Source: JAKFEE01 sp036675815 | Lineage (GTDB): Bacteria > Pseudomonadota > Alphaproteobacteria > Rhodospirillales > Magnetospirillaceae | Reading direction: 5' to 3' | DNA length: 64,000 nt | Assembly: GCA_036675815.1 (NCBI GenBank) | Contig: JAKFEE010000055.1 | Span: 1-64,000, forward strand | Shown: positions 1 to 9,433 of the stretch, piece after piece | How positions within the stretch are numbered: position 1 is the first letter of the stretch | Layout of the letters: each line of letters begins with the position of its first letter | Position numbers and translations under genes: made by a program | The notes under the pieces: model-generated | Told to the model about the DNA's origin: nothing | What the model saw: the letters and a program-made list of their open reading frames with translations, nothing else | Database searches by the model: none

Positions 1-578
1 GTCGCCCTCGACCACCGCCTTGCCTTCGGCCAAGAGGCGCAGGGCCAGCGGGTAGATGCGGTGCTCGACCTCGAGCACGCGGGCGGCGAGGCTGTCGGCG
101 GTGTCGTCGCCCAGCACCGCCACGGCGCCCTGGACAATGATCGGGCCGTCGTCGAGCTCGGGGCGCACCACATGCACGGTGCAGCCGTGCAGGCGCACGC
201 CGGCTTCCAGGGCGCGCTCATGGGTGTGCAGGCCCTTGAACGCCGGCAGCAGCGACGGATGGATGTTGATCAGGCGGTCGCGCCAGCCCTCGGTGAAGCC
301 CGGCGTGAGCAGCCGCATGAAGCCTGCGAGGCAGACCAACTCGACCCCGGCGGCGCGCAGGGCGGCGTCGACGGCGGCGTCGAAGGCCTCGCGGCTGGGA
401 TAGTCGCGGTGCGCGATGACCTGGGTGGCGACGCCGGCGCGCTCGGCCCGCTCGACGGCGTAGGCGCCGGGGATGTTGGAGATCACGACGGCGATCTCGG
501 CCGGGAAATCGGCGGCGGCGCAGGCGTCGAGCAGCGCCTGCAGATTGCTGCCGCGCCCCGAGACCAGGACGCCGACCT

Positions 579-591
<13 letters not shown>
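1..591 (-). CDS. purN: Phosphoribosylglycinamide formyltransferase (GART 1), 3' end cut by window edge
   Basis: Transfers a formyl group from 10-formyl-THF to GAR in de novo purine synthesis (cytosol). The 197 visible codons begin MARVKVGVLVSGRGSNLQAL, the phosphate-binding N-terminus of the family. They contain the catalytic segment INIHPSLLPAFKGLHTHERA and the later Asp in ELDDGPIIVQGAV, so the Asn-His-Asp catalytic triad is present. The ATG at 591-589 lies inside the end of purM (13-nt overlap), indicating translational coupling in a purM-purN operon. The reading frame is open to base 1; only the C-terminal residues and stop are missing. Identification is secure from family motifs and gene order. 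Confidence 0.96.
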
Positions 592-1658
<1,067 letters not shown>

Positions 1659-1839
1659 GGCGGCCTCGCGTCGCTTTGGGTGGCTGTGAAGGCGGTGAAC
1701 ATACCCGATCTGTCCGTCAATTCAACGATCGCCGTCGTGGTCCTGGCCGATACGGCGGTGACGGGGCGCCGCCGAACGATCAGTTTTCACCGCGCGCCGA
1801 TTGTGGCTAGATGGGGCCAGCCCAACAAAGCGGAATACC

Positions 1840-2955
1840 ATGCTGCTTCGCGCTTTCCTCGCCCTTTCGCTCGCCGTCGCCGTGGCCCTGGCCACGCCGG
1901 TCCACGCCCAAGACGCGGCCTACATCGTGACCGGCGTGCCGGTCGACGTGACCGCCGCCAACGCCGCCAAGGCTCGTGAGCAGGCGTTCCTCGACGTCCA
2001 GAAGATCGCCTACCAACGCTTGATGGAGCGGCTGGTGCCGGCCAGCGAGCACGCCCGCGTGCCGCAGCCGTCGGCGATGGAAATCGAGGCGCTGATCCGC
2101 GACGTCATCCTCGAGGGCGAGAAGGCCTCGGCGGTGCGCTACATCGGCACCTTCACCGTGCGTTTCAAGCCCGAGGCGGTGCGCGGCGTGCTCGCCAGCC
2201 TCGACCTGCCGGCCGTCGAAGCGCGGCGGGTACCGCTCGTCGTCGTGCCGGTCATGGTGACGGACGAGGCGCGGCTGCTATGGGATGAGCCCAACCCGTG
2301 GCGGCATGCCTGGGGCCGGCTGCCTTCGGACGGCCTGATCCCGATCTTCGTGCCGCTCGGGGAGCTGGCCGACGTTATGGCCGTCAATGCCGACCAGGCC
2401 ACGGCGCGTGATCAGGCGGCGCTGGCGGGCCTCGCCGCGCGCCATGCGACGACGGACACGCTGGTGGCGGTGGCGACGCTGTCCCCGGGGGCGGGCGGAG
2501 CGGAGGTGGTGCGTGTCGAGTACTCGGTGCACGGCGCCGGCCAACAGCAGGGCGACATCCGCATCCAGGGCAAGCCGGGCGAGGCCCGCGAGACGCTGCT
2601 GCGGCGTGCGGCGGATGCCGTCGTCGACGAATTGCGTGAGGACTACAAACAGGATTCCATCGCCAGGGGCGCCACCGGACCGGCGCAGGTCGATCAGGCA
2701 TCGGCGCTGCTGCCGCTATCCGGCGGAATGCCGGAGTGGCTGGCGCTGCGCGAGCGCCTGAACCGGCTGCCCCTGCTCAAGGGCTATGACGTGGTCTCCC
2801 TCAACCGGCACGAGGCGGCGCTGACCTTGCATTATGTCGGCGGGCCGGCGCATCTGCAGGCCTCGCTGGCTCAGGCCGGCTTCGTCGTCGCTCCCGGTGA
2901 AGGCAACGTTTGGTTGATCCGGGCCGGCGGCCCCGGGAGCGGTCCCACCCAGTGA
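1840..2955 (+). CDS. DUF2066 domain protein, exported
   Basis: Protein of 371 aa of unknown biochemical function. The chosen ATG (1840) gives a clean Sec signal peptide, MLLRAFLALSLAVAVALA followed by TPVHAQ, cleaved after VHAQ; an in-frame TTG at 1801 would bury it. The mature part starts DAAYIVTGVPVDVTAANAAKAREQAFLDVQK and contains VPVMVTDEARLLWDEPNPW, both typical of DUF2066 proteins, which are usually encoded just upstream of the CDP-alcohol phosphatidyltransferase and hda in alphaproteobacteria. The stop overlaps the GTG of the next gene (GTGA). Presumed periplasmic; no catalytic residues are recognised. Confidence 0.85.
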   Translation: MLLRAFLALSLAVAVALATPVHAQDAAYIVTGVPVDVTAANAAKAREQAFLDVQKIAYQRLMERLVPASEHARVPQPSAMEIEALIRDVILEGEKASAVRYIGTFTVRFKPEAVRGVLASLDLPAVEARRVPLVVVPVMVTDEARLLWDEPNPWRHAWGRLPSDGLIPIFVPLGELADVMAVNADQATARDQAALAGLAARHATTDTLVAVATLSPGAGGAEVVRVEYSVHGAGQQQGDIRIQGKPGEARETLLRRAADAVVDELREDYKQDSIARGATGPAQVDQASALLPLSGGMPEWLALRERLNRLPLLKGYDVVSLNRHEAALTLHYVGGPAHLQASLAQAGFVVAPGEGNVWLIRAGGPGSGPTQ

Positions 2956-3515
2956 TCATTGCCAATCTCCCCAACATGTTGACGCTGTGCCGGCTGCTGT
3001 CGGTGCCGGTGACGGTTTGGCTGATCGTCCAAGGCCACATGACGGCGGCGTTCTGGCTGTTCGTCGCCGCCGGGGTGACCGACGCCGTCGACGGCGCCAT
3101 CGCCCGGCTGTTCAACGCCCGCTCGGTGCTCGGCGCCTATCTCGACCCGCTGGCCGACAAGGCGCTGCTGGTCAGCATCTATGTCGTCCTCGGCTGGCTG
3201 GGCCATCTGGATAGCTGGCTGGTCATCGTGATAGTGTTCCGTGACTTCGTGATATTGGGCGGCGCCGTCTTGATGCTTTTTCTTTCGCAATATTCCGCGG
3301 TCGACCCTCTGTACATCAGCAAGGCCAACACGTTCCTGCAGATCCTGCTGGCGGCCATGCTGCTGGCCAATCTGGGGCTGGGCGTCGGCGACGAGCGGAT
3401 CGTCGGCCTGCTCGTCTACGTGGTGGGGGCGACGACGATCCTTTCCGGCCTCGCCTACATCGTCGTCTGGGGCCGTCGCCTGGCGGCGCCCGCTCGACGT
3501 CCGAACCAGCAGTGA
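2952..3515 (+). CDS. CDP-alcohol phosphatidyltransferase (PgsA-like)
   Basis: Membrane enzyme of phospholipid head-group synthesis, 187 aa. The complete family signature D-x2-DG-x2-AR-x8-G-x3-D-x3-D is visible in DAVDGAIARLFNARSVLG followed by AYLDPLAD (residues about 43-68). Several hydrophobic helices follow (LVIVIVFRDFVILGGAVLML, ILLAAMLLANLGLG). The start is GTG at 2952, overlapping the DUF2066 stop as GTGA; the residues VIIANLPNMLTLCRLLSVPV match the usual N-terminus NxPNxLTxxR. Substrate cannot be fixed from sequence: phosphatidylglycerophosphate synthase is the default, cardiolipin synthase possible. Coupled downstream to the PerM-like gene by another GTGA overlap. Confidence 0.9.
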   Translation: MIIANLPNMLTLCRLLSVPVTVWLIVQGHMTAAFWLFVAAGVTDAVDGAIARLFNARSVLGAYLDPLADKALLVSIYVVLGWLGHLDSWLVIVIVFRDFVILGGAVLMLFLSQYSAVDPLYISKANTFLQILLAAMLLANLGLGVGDERIVGLLVYVVGATTILSGLAYIVVWGRRLAAPARRPNQQ

Positions 3516-4588
3516 CGCGCGAAACCAAGATCCGGTTCTGGGTGGCGGGTCTGATCCTCCTGGTCGTGGCGCTGTGGCTGCTGCGCGACATCCTGTTGCC
3601 CTTCGTCGCCGGCATGGCGGTGGCCTATTTCCTCGACCCTCTGGCCGATCGCCTGGAACGCGCCGGGCTGTCGCGGACCTGGGCGACCAGCATCATCACC
3701 GTCGCCTTCGTCGTGCTGCTGTTGCTTGCGCTGGTGCTGCTGGTGCCGGTCCTGCAACAGCAGATCATCGACTTCATCGGCGCGGTTCCCGGCTATGCCG
3801 ACAGCCTGGCGAAGCGCGCGCAGCCATTGCTGGAACGCATACAGGAATATCTGTCGCCTTCGGACGTCAAACGCCTGCGCGAGGCGGTCGGCAATTTCGC
3901 CGGGACCGCGGTCGCCTGGTTCGTCCAGGTACTGAAGAACGTGCTGCTGGGCGGGGTGGCGCTGTTCAACGTCCTGTCGCTGCTGTTCATTACGCCGGTG
4001 GTGGCGTTCTATCTGTTGCGTGACTGGGACCGGATAGTGGCCAAGGTCGACGGCTGGCTGCCGCGTGCACACGCGGACACCATCCGCGCCCAACTGAACG
4101 AGATGAACACCACCCTCTCGGGGTTCCTGCGCGGGCAGGCGACGGTGTGCCTGATCCTCGGCACCTTCTACGCGGCGGGCCTTACCGTCGTCGGCCTGGA
4201 TCTGGGACTGATCGTCGGCCTCGTCTCCGGGCTGGTGTCGTTCATCCCCTATCTCGGGACGATCAGTGGTTTCTTCATCGGTGTCCTGCTGGCCATTGCC
4301 CAGTCGCATGAATGGACGCTACCGGTGATGGTGGCGGCGGTGTTCGCCGTCGGCCAGGTCATCGAGGGAAATTTCCTCACGCCCAAACTGGTCGGCGACC
4401 GCGTCGGCCTGCATCCGGTCTGGGTGATCTTCGCCTTGTTGGCAGCCGGATCCTTGTTCGGCTTCGTCGGCATCCTGCTGGCCGTGCCGGTGGCGGCGGT
4501 GATCGGGGTGTTGACGCGCTTCGCCCTTCAGCGCTATCTCGCCAGCCCCCTCTATCGCGGCGATGGCGTCTCGCGCCTCGAACCATGA
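3512..4588 (+). CDS. AI-2E family / PerM-like membrane protein
   Basis: Integral inner-membrane protein, 358 aa, of the AI-2E (UPF0118, PerM/TqsA) family. Starts with GTG overlapping the upstream stop. An N-terminal hairpin of two helices (FWVAGLILLVVALWLL and LPFVAGMAVAYFLDPLADRLE), a long amphipathic stretch (QQQIIDFIGAVPGYADSLAKR), then the C-terminal helices with the family pattern GLVSGLVSFIPYLGTISGFF and GNFLTPKLVGDRVGLHPVW are present. Members are proposed permeases or exporters; the substrate is unknown here. The stop overlaps hdaA as ATGA, so the four genes from 1840 form one coupled operon. Confidence 0.88.
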   Translation: MTRETKIRFWVAGLILLVVALWLLRDILLPFVAGMAVAYFLDPLADRLERAGLSRTWATSIITVAFVVLLLLALVLLVPVLQQQIIDFIGAVPGYADSLAKRAQPLLERIQEYLSPSDVKRLREAVGNFAGTAVAWFVQVLKNVLLGGVALFNVLSLLFITPVVAFYLLRDWDRIVAKVDGWLPRAHADTIRAQLNEMNTTLSGFLRGQATVCLILGTFYAAGLTVVGLDLGLIVGLVSGLVSFIPYLGTISGFFIGVLLAIAQSHEWTLPVMVAAVFAVGQVIEGNFLTPKLVGDRVGLHPVWVIFALLAAGSLFGFVGILLAVPVAAVIGVLTRFALQRYLASPLYRGDGVSRLEP

Positions 4589-5304
4589 CCCTGCCGGAAC
4601 GTCAGCTTCCCCTGGATTTGGGACACCGCCCGGCGCTCGGCAGCGCCGATTTCCTGGTGGCGCCGTGCAACGCCGAGGCCGTCGCCTGGCTCGACCGCTG
4701 GCCGCAGTGGCCGGCGCCGGCCTTGGCCGTCTATGGCGCCGCCGGCTGCGGCAAGAGCCATCTGGCCCAGGTCTTCGCCGCGCGCACCGCGGCGCCGGTG
4801 GTGGCGGCGGCCAGCCTGCATCCCGACGACCCGCCACGGCTGCTCGCCGGCGGCTGCGCCGCGGTGATCGAGGATGGCGACCGCGGTGTCGACGAGGTGG
4901 CCTTGTTCCACCTGTTCAACTTCGCCAAGGAATCCGGCTGCACCTTGCTGCTGAGCGGCCGCATGCCGCCCGCGCAGTGGCATTTGACGCTGCCCGACTT
5001 GCGCTCGCGGCTGAATGCCATCCCGGCCATCGGCATCGCGCCCCCCGACGATGCGTTGATCGCGGCGCTGTTGATCAAGCTGTTCGCCGACCGCCAGTTG
5101 CGCGTCAGCCAAGAGGTGGTGGCCTATCTGCTGACGCGCATGGAACGCAGCTTTGCCGCCGCCCGCGCCGTGGTCGCCGCCGTCGACCGCGCCGCCCTGG
5201 TCGAGAAGCGCGAAATCACGGTGCCGCTGGTCCGCCAGGTGCTGGAGCGCGGAGATCCGGCTCCGAAACTTTCCGGCGGACCTGGAGATCCACGCTTTTA
5301 TTGA
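4585..5304 (+). CDS. hdaA: DnaA-related regulatory protein HdaA (RIDA)
   Basis: Promotes hydrolysis of DnaA-ATP together with the replisome sliding clamp, limiting re-initiation. The 239-aa protein begins MTLPERQLPLDL; QLPLDL (7-12) is a beta-clamp binding motif at the N-terminus, as in Hda. It continues as a DnaA-type AAA+ domain with a good Walker A, GAAGCGKSHL (51-60). Walker B (AAVIEDGDR) is weak, and RMERSFAAARAVVAAVD near the end is the Hda/DnaA lid. It lacks the DnaA DNA-binding domain IV, and length fits Hda. ATG overlaps the PerM stop (ATGA). Located downstream of the perM homologue as in many alphaproteobacteria. Confidence 0.9.
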   Translation: MTLPERQLPLDLGHRPALGSADFLVAPCNAEAVAWLDRWPQWPAPALAVYGAAGCGKSHLAQVFAARTAAPVVAAASLHPDDPPRLLAGGCAAVIEDGDRGVDEVALFHLFNFAKESGCTLLLSGRMPPAQWHLTLPDLRSRLNAIPAIGIAPPDDALIAALLIKLFADRQLRVSQEVVAYLLTRMERSFAAARAVVAAVDRAALVEKREITVPLVRQVLERGDPAPKLSGGPGDPRFY

Positions 5305-5317
5305 CACACCTCACGAT

Positions 5318-5363
5318 CATGCCACATGTAAGTAACGTGGCTTCGGCTGAGGAATGTGGCATG
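5318..5363. promoter_or_regulatory. 10-bp inverted repeat over antitoxin start, probable autoregulatory operator
   Basis: CATGCCACAT (5318-5327) is matched exactly by its reverse complement ATGTGGCATG (5354-5363), centre-to-centre about 36 bp. The right arm contains the ATG at 5361. Such an arrangement suits binding of a dimeric VapB-type repressor, but function is inferred only from position and symmetry. Confidence 0.45.
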
Positions 5364-5522
5364 ACTCAAACGCCACCTACCGAGAACGGCGCCGTGATTC
5401 CCGAGCCCATCGACGCGGCTATTCGCGGTGCCCAAGCCCTGTTGCGCCGATACGTGCCAGAGGGCTCTCGCCTAATCGACGAGCTGATCGCCGAGCGTCA
5501 CGAAGCGGCGAAGCATGAGTGA
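5361..5522 (+). CDS. VapB/AbrB-type antitoxin tail, probably truncated
   Basis: Reads MTQTPPTENGAVIPEPIDAA then IRGAQALLRRYVPEGSRLID and ELIAERHEAAKHE, 53 aa. The segment AQALLRRYVPEGSRLIDELIAERHEAA resembles the toxin-binding C-terminus of AbrB-family antitoxins that pair with PIN toxins. No DNA-binding AbrB or ribbon-helix-helix domain precedes it, so the gene is either a very small antitoxin or a 5'-deleted remnant. An in-frame ATG at 5319 would add 14 residues. It overlaps the following PIN-toxin start by 8 nt (ATGAGTGA), the usual vapBC coupling. Expression and function are uncertain because the toxin is broken. Confidence 0.6.
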   Translation: MTQTPPTENGAVIPEPIDAAIRGAQALLRRYVPEGSRLIDELIAERHEAAKHE

Positions 5523-5583
5523 GGCCGTGCTCGATGCTTCGGCTGTCCTCGCAGTTCTGCTTGGCGAGCCGAGGTCCGCCTGA
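5515..5583 (+). pseudogene. Truncated VapC-like PIN toxin
   Basis: Only 22 codons, MSEAVLDASAVLAVLLGEPR then S-A-stop. VLDASAVLAVLLGEP is the conserved first strand and helix of PIN-domain ribonucleases, with the first catalytic Asp. The remaining roughly 100 residues with the other acidic metal ligands are missing: the frame stops at 5581-5583, and no PIN continuation appears in the other frames up to ppk. A copy of the dispersed palindromic repeat lies 24 bp further on, suggesting rearrangement at this end. Non-functional as a nuclease. Confidence 0.75.
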
Positions 5584-5606
5584 TTCGCGCCGGCCGCCCG
5601 TAGCAC

Positions 5607-5630
5607 GGAGCGCGGAGCTCCAGCCCCGCA
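5607..5630. repeat. Dispersed palindromic repeat family 1, single half-copy
   Basis: GGAGCGCGGAGCTCCAGCCC plus CGCA matches one arm of the paired repeats at 11623, 38544, 43554, 54501 and 57727. This is the only copy without a partner arm. It lies between the vapC remnant and ppk. Confidence 0.7.
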
Positions 5631-5697
5631 ACGCGTTCGCGGAGTGCACCCCACGACATGACATGCGCGTGCCGAGCCTATATAAAGGATGAGCCGG

Positions 5698-7860
5698 ATG
5701 CCCTGGGCCGGCCGGGAGATCCACGTGCGCCGCATTGCCAAAGTCATCGCCATCGAAACGCCGTCGCGCGAACGCTACATCAATCGCGAACTGTCCTGGC
5801 TTGCCTTCAACACGCGCGTGCTGGAAGAGGCGCTCAACCTGCGCCATCCCCTGCTCGAACGGCTGCGCTTCCTGTCGATCTCGGCGGCCAATCTCGACGA
5901 GTTCTACATGGTGCGCGTCGCCGGCCTCAAAGGGCAGGTCACCGCCAACATCGCCACGCTGAGCCAGGATGGGCTGACGCCGGCGCAGCAACTGTCCGCC
6001 ATCAACAAGGAAGCCGGCGAGCTGCTGATGAAGCAGCAGATGTGCTGGCGCCAGTTGCGCCAGGAACTGCGTGTCGCGGGCGTCGCGGTGATCGAGCCGG
6101 TGGAGCTCAGCGACGAGGACAAGGCGTGGCTCGACCAGCGGTTCATGGACCACATCTTCCCGGTGCTGACGCCGCTGGCCATCGGGCCGGCGCACCCGTT
6201 CCCGTTCATTCCCAATCTCGGCTTCGCCATGGTGCTGCACCTGACCGGGCGCGACGATGGCGAGGCGCTGCGGGCCTTGGTGCCGCTGCCCCATCTGCTC
6301 GGCCGCTTCGTGCGGCTGCCGGGTGAGGCCATCCGCTTCATCCCGATCGATGACGTGGTGGGGCTGTTCCTCGATCGGTTGTTCCCGGGGTTCAACGTCG
6401 AGTCGCGCGGGGTCTTTCGGGTCTTGCGCGACTCCGAGATGGAAATCGACGAAGAGGCGGAAGACCTGGTGCGGGTGTTCGAATCGGCGCTGAAACGGCG
6501 GCGCCGCGGCAATCCCATCCGCATGACCGTCAACGCCGAAATCCCGCAGGGCCTGCTGGATTTCGTCATGGAGGAGATGGGCGTCGCGCCCGGCGACGTC
6601 TTCCTTCAGGACGGCCTGCTCGGCATCGTCGACACCGAGCAATTGCTGATCGACGACCGGCCCGACCTGTTGTTTCCGCCGTACAACGCGCGGTTTCCGG
6701 AACGTATCCGCGATTTCGGCGGCGATTGCTTCGCCGCCATCCGCAAGAAGGACATCATCGTCCACCACCCGTTCGAAAGCTTCGACGTGGTGGTGCAGTT
6801 CCTGCGGCAGGCGGCGCGCGACCCGCAGGTGGTGGCGATCAAGCAGACGCTGTACCGCACCAGCCACGACAGCCCGATCGTCAAGGCGCTGATCGAGGCG
6901 GCGGAGGCCGGCAAGTCGGTCACCGCCATGGTCGAACTCAAGGCCCGCTTCGACGAGGAGGCCAACATCCGCTGGGCCCGCGACCTCGAACGCGCCGGCT
7001 GCCAGATCGTCTACGGCTTCGTCGAGTTGAAGACCCACGCCAAGATATCGCTGGTGGTGCGGCGCGAGGGTGGCGGGCTGACCTCGTATGTGCACTTCGG
7101 CACCGGCAACTACCACCCGATCACCGCCAAGATCTACACCGACCTGTCGTTCTTCACCAGCGACCAGGCCCTGTGCCACGACGCCGCGCGGGCGTTCAAC
7201 TTCATGACCGGCTATGCTCAGCCGGGCGATCTGGAAAAGCTGACCATTGCGCCCCTGGGCTTGCGCGGCAAGATCATCGCGCTCATCGACGCCGAGATCG
7301 AGCACGCGCGGGCAGGTCGGCCGGCGATGATCTGGGCCAAGATGAACGCCCTGGTCGACGGCCGGATCATCGAAAAGCTGTACGAGGCCAGCCAGGCCGG
7401 CGTGCAGATCGATCTGGTGGTGCGCGGCATCTGTTGCCTGCGTCCAGGGGTGCCGGGCATGTCCGAGAACGTCCGCGTCAAATCGATCGTCGGCCGCTTC
7501 CTCGAGCATTCGCGCATCATCTGCTTCGGCAACGGCCAGCGGCTGCCGTCGACCCAGGCCAAGGTGTTCATCTCCTCGGCCGACTGGATGCATCGCAACA
7601 TGGACACGCGCGTCGAGGCGCTGGTGCCCATCGAGAACCCGACGGTGCACCAGCAGGTGCTCGAGCAGATCATGGTCGCCAACCTCAAGGACACGGCACA
7701 AAGCTGGATCCTGCAGCCCGACGGCGCGTACCGGCGCATGCCGGCGGGCGAGGGGGCGTTCAGCGCCCACACCTATTTCATGACCAATCCCAGCCTGTCG
7801 GGGCGCGGCAGTGCGCTGGATCGCGCCAAGGCGCCGAAGCTCATGCTCGACGTGCCGTAG
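5698..7860 (+). CDS. ppk: Polyphosphate kinase 1
   Basis: Reversibly polymerises the gamma-phosphate of ATP into polyphosphate. The 720-aa product shows all PPK1 domains: N-terminal RYINRELSWLAFNTRVLEEA, head domain (VRVAGLKGQV), and the two phospholipase-D-like C-terminal domains. The autophosphorylated His lies in FVELKTHAKISLVVRREGG, the second catalytic His in FLEHSRIICFGNG, followed by ISSADWMHRNMDTRVEALVP. The ATG at 5698 has AAGGA eight bases upstream. Alternatives are ATG 5689 and GTG 5725 (GGGAG seven bases upstream, starting at RRIAKV). Followed 27 bp later by ppx, a common pairing that couples synthesis and breakdown of polyphosphate. Confidence 0.95.
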   Translation: MPWAGREIHVRRIAKVIAIETPSRERYINRELSWLAFNTRVLEEALNLRHPLLERLRFLSISAANLDEFYMVRVAGLKGQVTANIATLSQDGLTPAQQLSAINKEAGELLMKQQMCWRQLRQELRVAGVAVIEPVELSDEDKAWLDQRFMDHIFPVLTPLAIGPAHPFPFIPNLGFAMVLHLTGRDDGEALRALVPLPHLLGRFVRLPGEAIRFIPIDDVVGLFLDRLFPGFNVESRGVFRVLRDSEMEIDEEAEDLVRVFESALKRRRRGNPIRMTVNAEIPQGLLDFVMEEMGVAPGDVFLQDGLLGIVDTEQLLIDDRPDLLFPPYNARFPERIRDFGGDCFAAIRKKDIIVHHPFESFDVVVQFLRQAARDPQVVAIKQTLYRTSHDSPIVKALIEAAEAGKSVTAMVELKARFDEEANIRWARDLERAGCQIVYGFVELKTHAKISLVVRREGGGLTSYVHFGTGNYHPITAKIYTDLSFFTSDQALCHDAARAFNFMTGYAQPGDLEKLTIAPLGLRGKIIALIDAEIEHARAGRPAMIWAKMNALVDGRIIEKLYEASQAGVQIDLVVRGICCLRPGVPGMSENVRVKSIVGRFLEHSRIICFGNGQRLPSTQAKVFISSADWMHRNMDTRVEALVPIENPTVHQQVLEQIMVANLKDTAQSWILQPDGAYRRMPAGEGAFSAHTYFMTNPSLSGRGSALDRAKAPKLMLDVP

Positions 7861-7887
7861 AACTCGGGCCGGAGGGGGAAACGCAGC

Positions 7888-9375
7888 GTGCCCATGAGAT
7901 CGCGGCATAAGCCGGTCGCCGTCATCGATATCGGCTCCAACTCGATCCGCCTCGTCGTCTACGATGGCAATGCGCGCACGCCGCTGCCGATGTTCAACGA
8001 GAAGGCGGTGTGCGCGCTGGGGCAGGGGATGGGGGCCAGCGGCCGTCTCAATCCCGATGGTGTGCCCATGGCCCGGCAGGCGGTTGGGCGGTTCGTGCGC
8101 CTGGCGCGGGCCATGGAGTGCGACCGGCTCGACATCCTGGCCACCGCCGCCGTCCGCGACGCCGTCGACGGCCAGGATTTCGTCCGCCAGCTCGAACGCG
8201 AACTCGACGTCGCCATCGCCATACTCTCGGGAAGCGAGGAAGCCGAGCGCGCCGCCCTGGGCGTCCTGTGCGGCATTCCCGATGCGGCCGGCCTGGTCGC
8301 CGATCTCGGCGGCGGCAGCTGCGAGCTGGTGGAGGTGGGTGCCGGCCGCGCCGGTGACAGCGCAACGATGCCGCTGGGCGTCCTGCGTTTGGCCGAGGCC
8401 TCCGGCGGCAATCGCGAGGCGGCGGCCAAGTTGATCGAGCGTCGTCTCGCCGAGATCCCCTGGCTGGACCGGGGACGGGGCCGTGCCCTCTACGCCTGCG
8501 GCGGCGCCTGGCGCGCGGTGGCCCGGTTGTGCATCGCCCAGGCCAACCATCCGATCCGCATCCTCGACAATTACAGCCTGGATTGCGCCGAGGCCGAGCG
8601 CATCATCGATTTGATCTCGCGCATGAGCCGCAAGTCGCTGGAGAAGGTGCCGGGCATCTCCAAGAAGCGTTTGGCCAGCCTGCCCATGGCGGCGCTGCTT
8701 CTCGAGCGGATCTTGCAGGCGGTGCGCCCGTCGCGGCTGGTGTTCTCGGTCTACGGCATGCGCGAAGGGCAGTTCTTCAAGCGCTTGCCACCACGGCTGC
8801 AGGCCGAGGATCCGCTGCTGTCGGCATGCCGGCAGATGGCGCGCTCGGCCGGGCGCTTTCCCGAGCACGGCCACGAAATCATGGACTGGATGTCGCCGCT
8901 GTTTCCCGACGAGGGTGCGGCCGAGCGGCGCATCCGCTTCGCCGCCTGCCTGATCGGCGACATCTTCTGGAACGAGCATCCCGACTACCGCGCCAGCCAG
9001 GGCTTCCTGCGTACGCTGCGGCTGCCGTTCGTCGGCCTCGGCCACCAGGATCGCGCCCGATTGGCCCTGATCATCCTGACCCGCTACCAAGGCGACGACA
9101 GCCACCACGTGGTCCAGGATGCGCTCGCCATGCTCCAGGGCGACGGTGATTTGCGCCGTGTCCGGGCGGTCGGCCATGCCCTGCGCTTGGCGCACACCCT
9201 GACCGGCGGCGTCCCCGACTTGCTGCGCCGCACGGCGTTGGGGCCGGCCGGCGACGCGCTGATCCTGCAGGTGCCGGCCGACGACCTCGCCCTGCATACC
9301 GACGTGGGCAATCGGTCTTTGGCGCGCCTGGCCCGCGCGCTGGGGTGCGAGCAGCACACGGTACGGGTGGTCTGA
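7888..9375 (+). CDS. ppx: Exopolyphosphatase, Ppx/GppA family
   Basis: Degrades polyphosphate from the ends, or cleaves pppGpp. The 495-aa protein has the ASKHA phosphate-1 motif AVIDIGSNSIRLVVYDG near residues 11-27, the catalytic Glu region GSEEAERAALGVL, and phosphate-2 VADLGGGSCELVEVG. A C-terminal HD-like helical region follows (residues about 320-495). Start chosen at GTG 7888 behind GGAGGGGG (7871-7878); ATG 7894 is possible. It follows ppk by 27 bp and is probably in the same transcript. Ppx versus GppA specificity cannot be decided from sequence, but the ppk neighbour favours Ppx. Confidence 0.92.
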   Translation: MPMRSRHKPVAVIDIGSNSIRLVVYDGNARTPLPMFNEKAVCALGQGMGASGRLNPDGVPMARQAVGRFVRLARAMECDRLDILATAAVRDAVDGQDFVRQLERELDVAIAILSGSEEAERAALGVLCGIPDAAGLVADLGGGSCELVEVGAGRAGDSATMPLGVLRLAEASGGNREAAAKLIERRLAEIPWLDRGRGRALYACGGAWRAVARLCIAQANHPIRILDNYSLDCAEAERIIDLISRMSRKSLEKVPGISKKRLASLPMAALLLERILQAVRPSRLVFSVYGMREGQFFKRLPPRLQAEDPLLSACRQMARSAGRFPEHGHEIMDWMSPLFPDEGAAERRIRFAACLIGDIFWNEHPDYRASQGFLRTLRLPFVGLGHQDRARLALIILTRYQGDDSHHVVQDALAMLQGDGDLRRVRAVGHALRLAHTLTGGVPDLLRRTALGPAGDALILQVPADDLALHTDVGNRSLARLARALGCEQHTVRVV

Positions 9376-9433
9376 TCACCTTGTCGATGGCCTGGATTGC
9401 GGCCACATCGATTCGGTGAAGGAGGAACCGATC

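Noticed and set aside
5419..9357. 1312-codon open frame on the minus strand opposite ppk and ppx
   Set aside because: It is antisense to two clear genes; high GC keeps the opposite frame open, and its Arg/His/Gln-rich translation has no domain.
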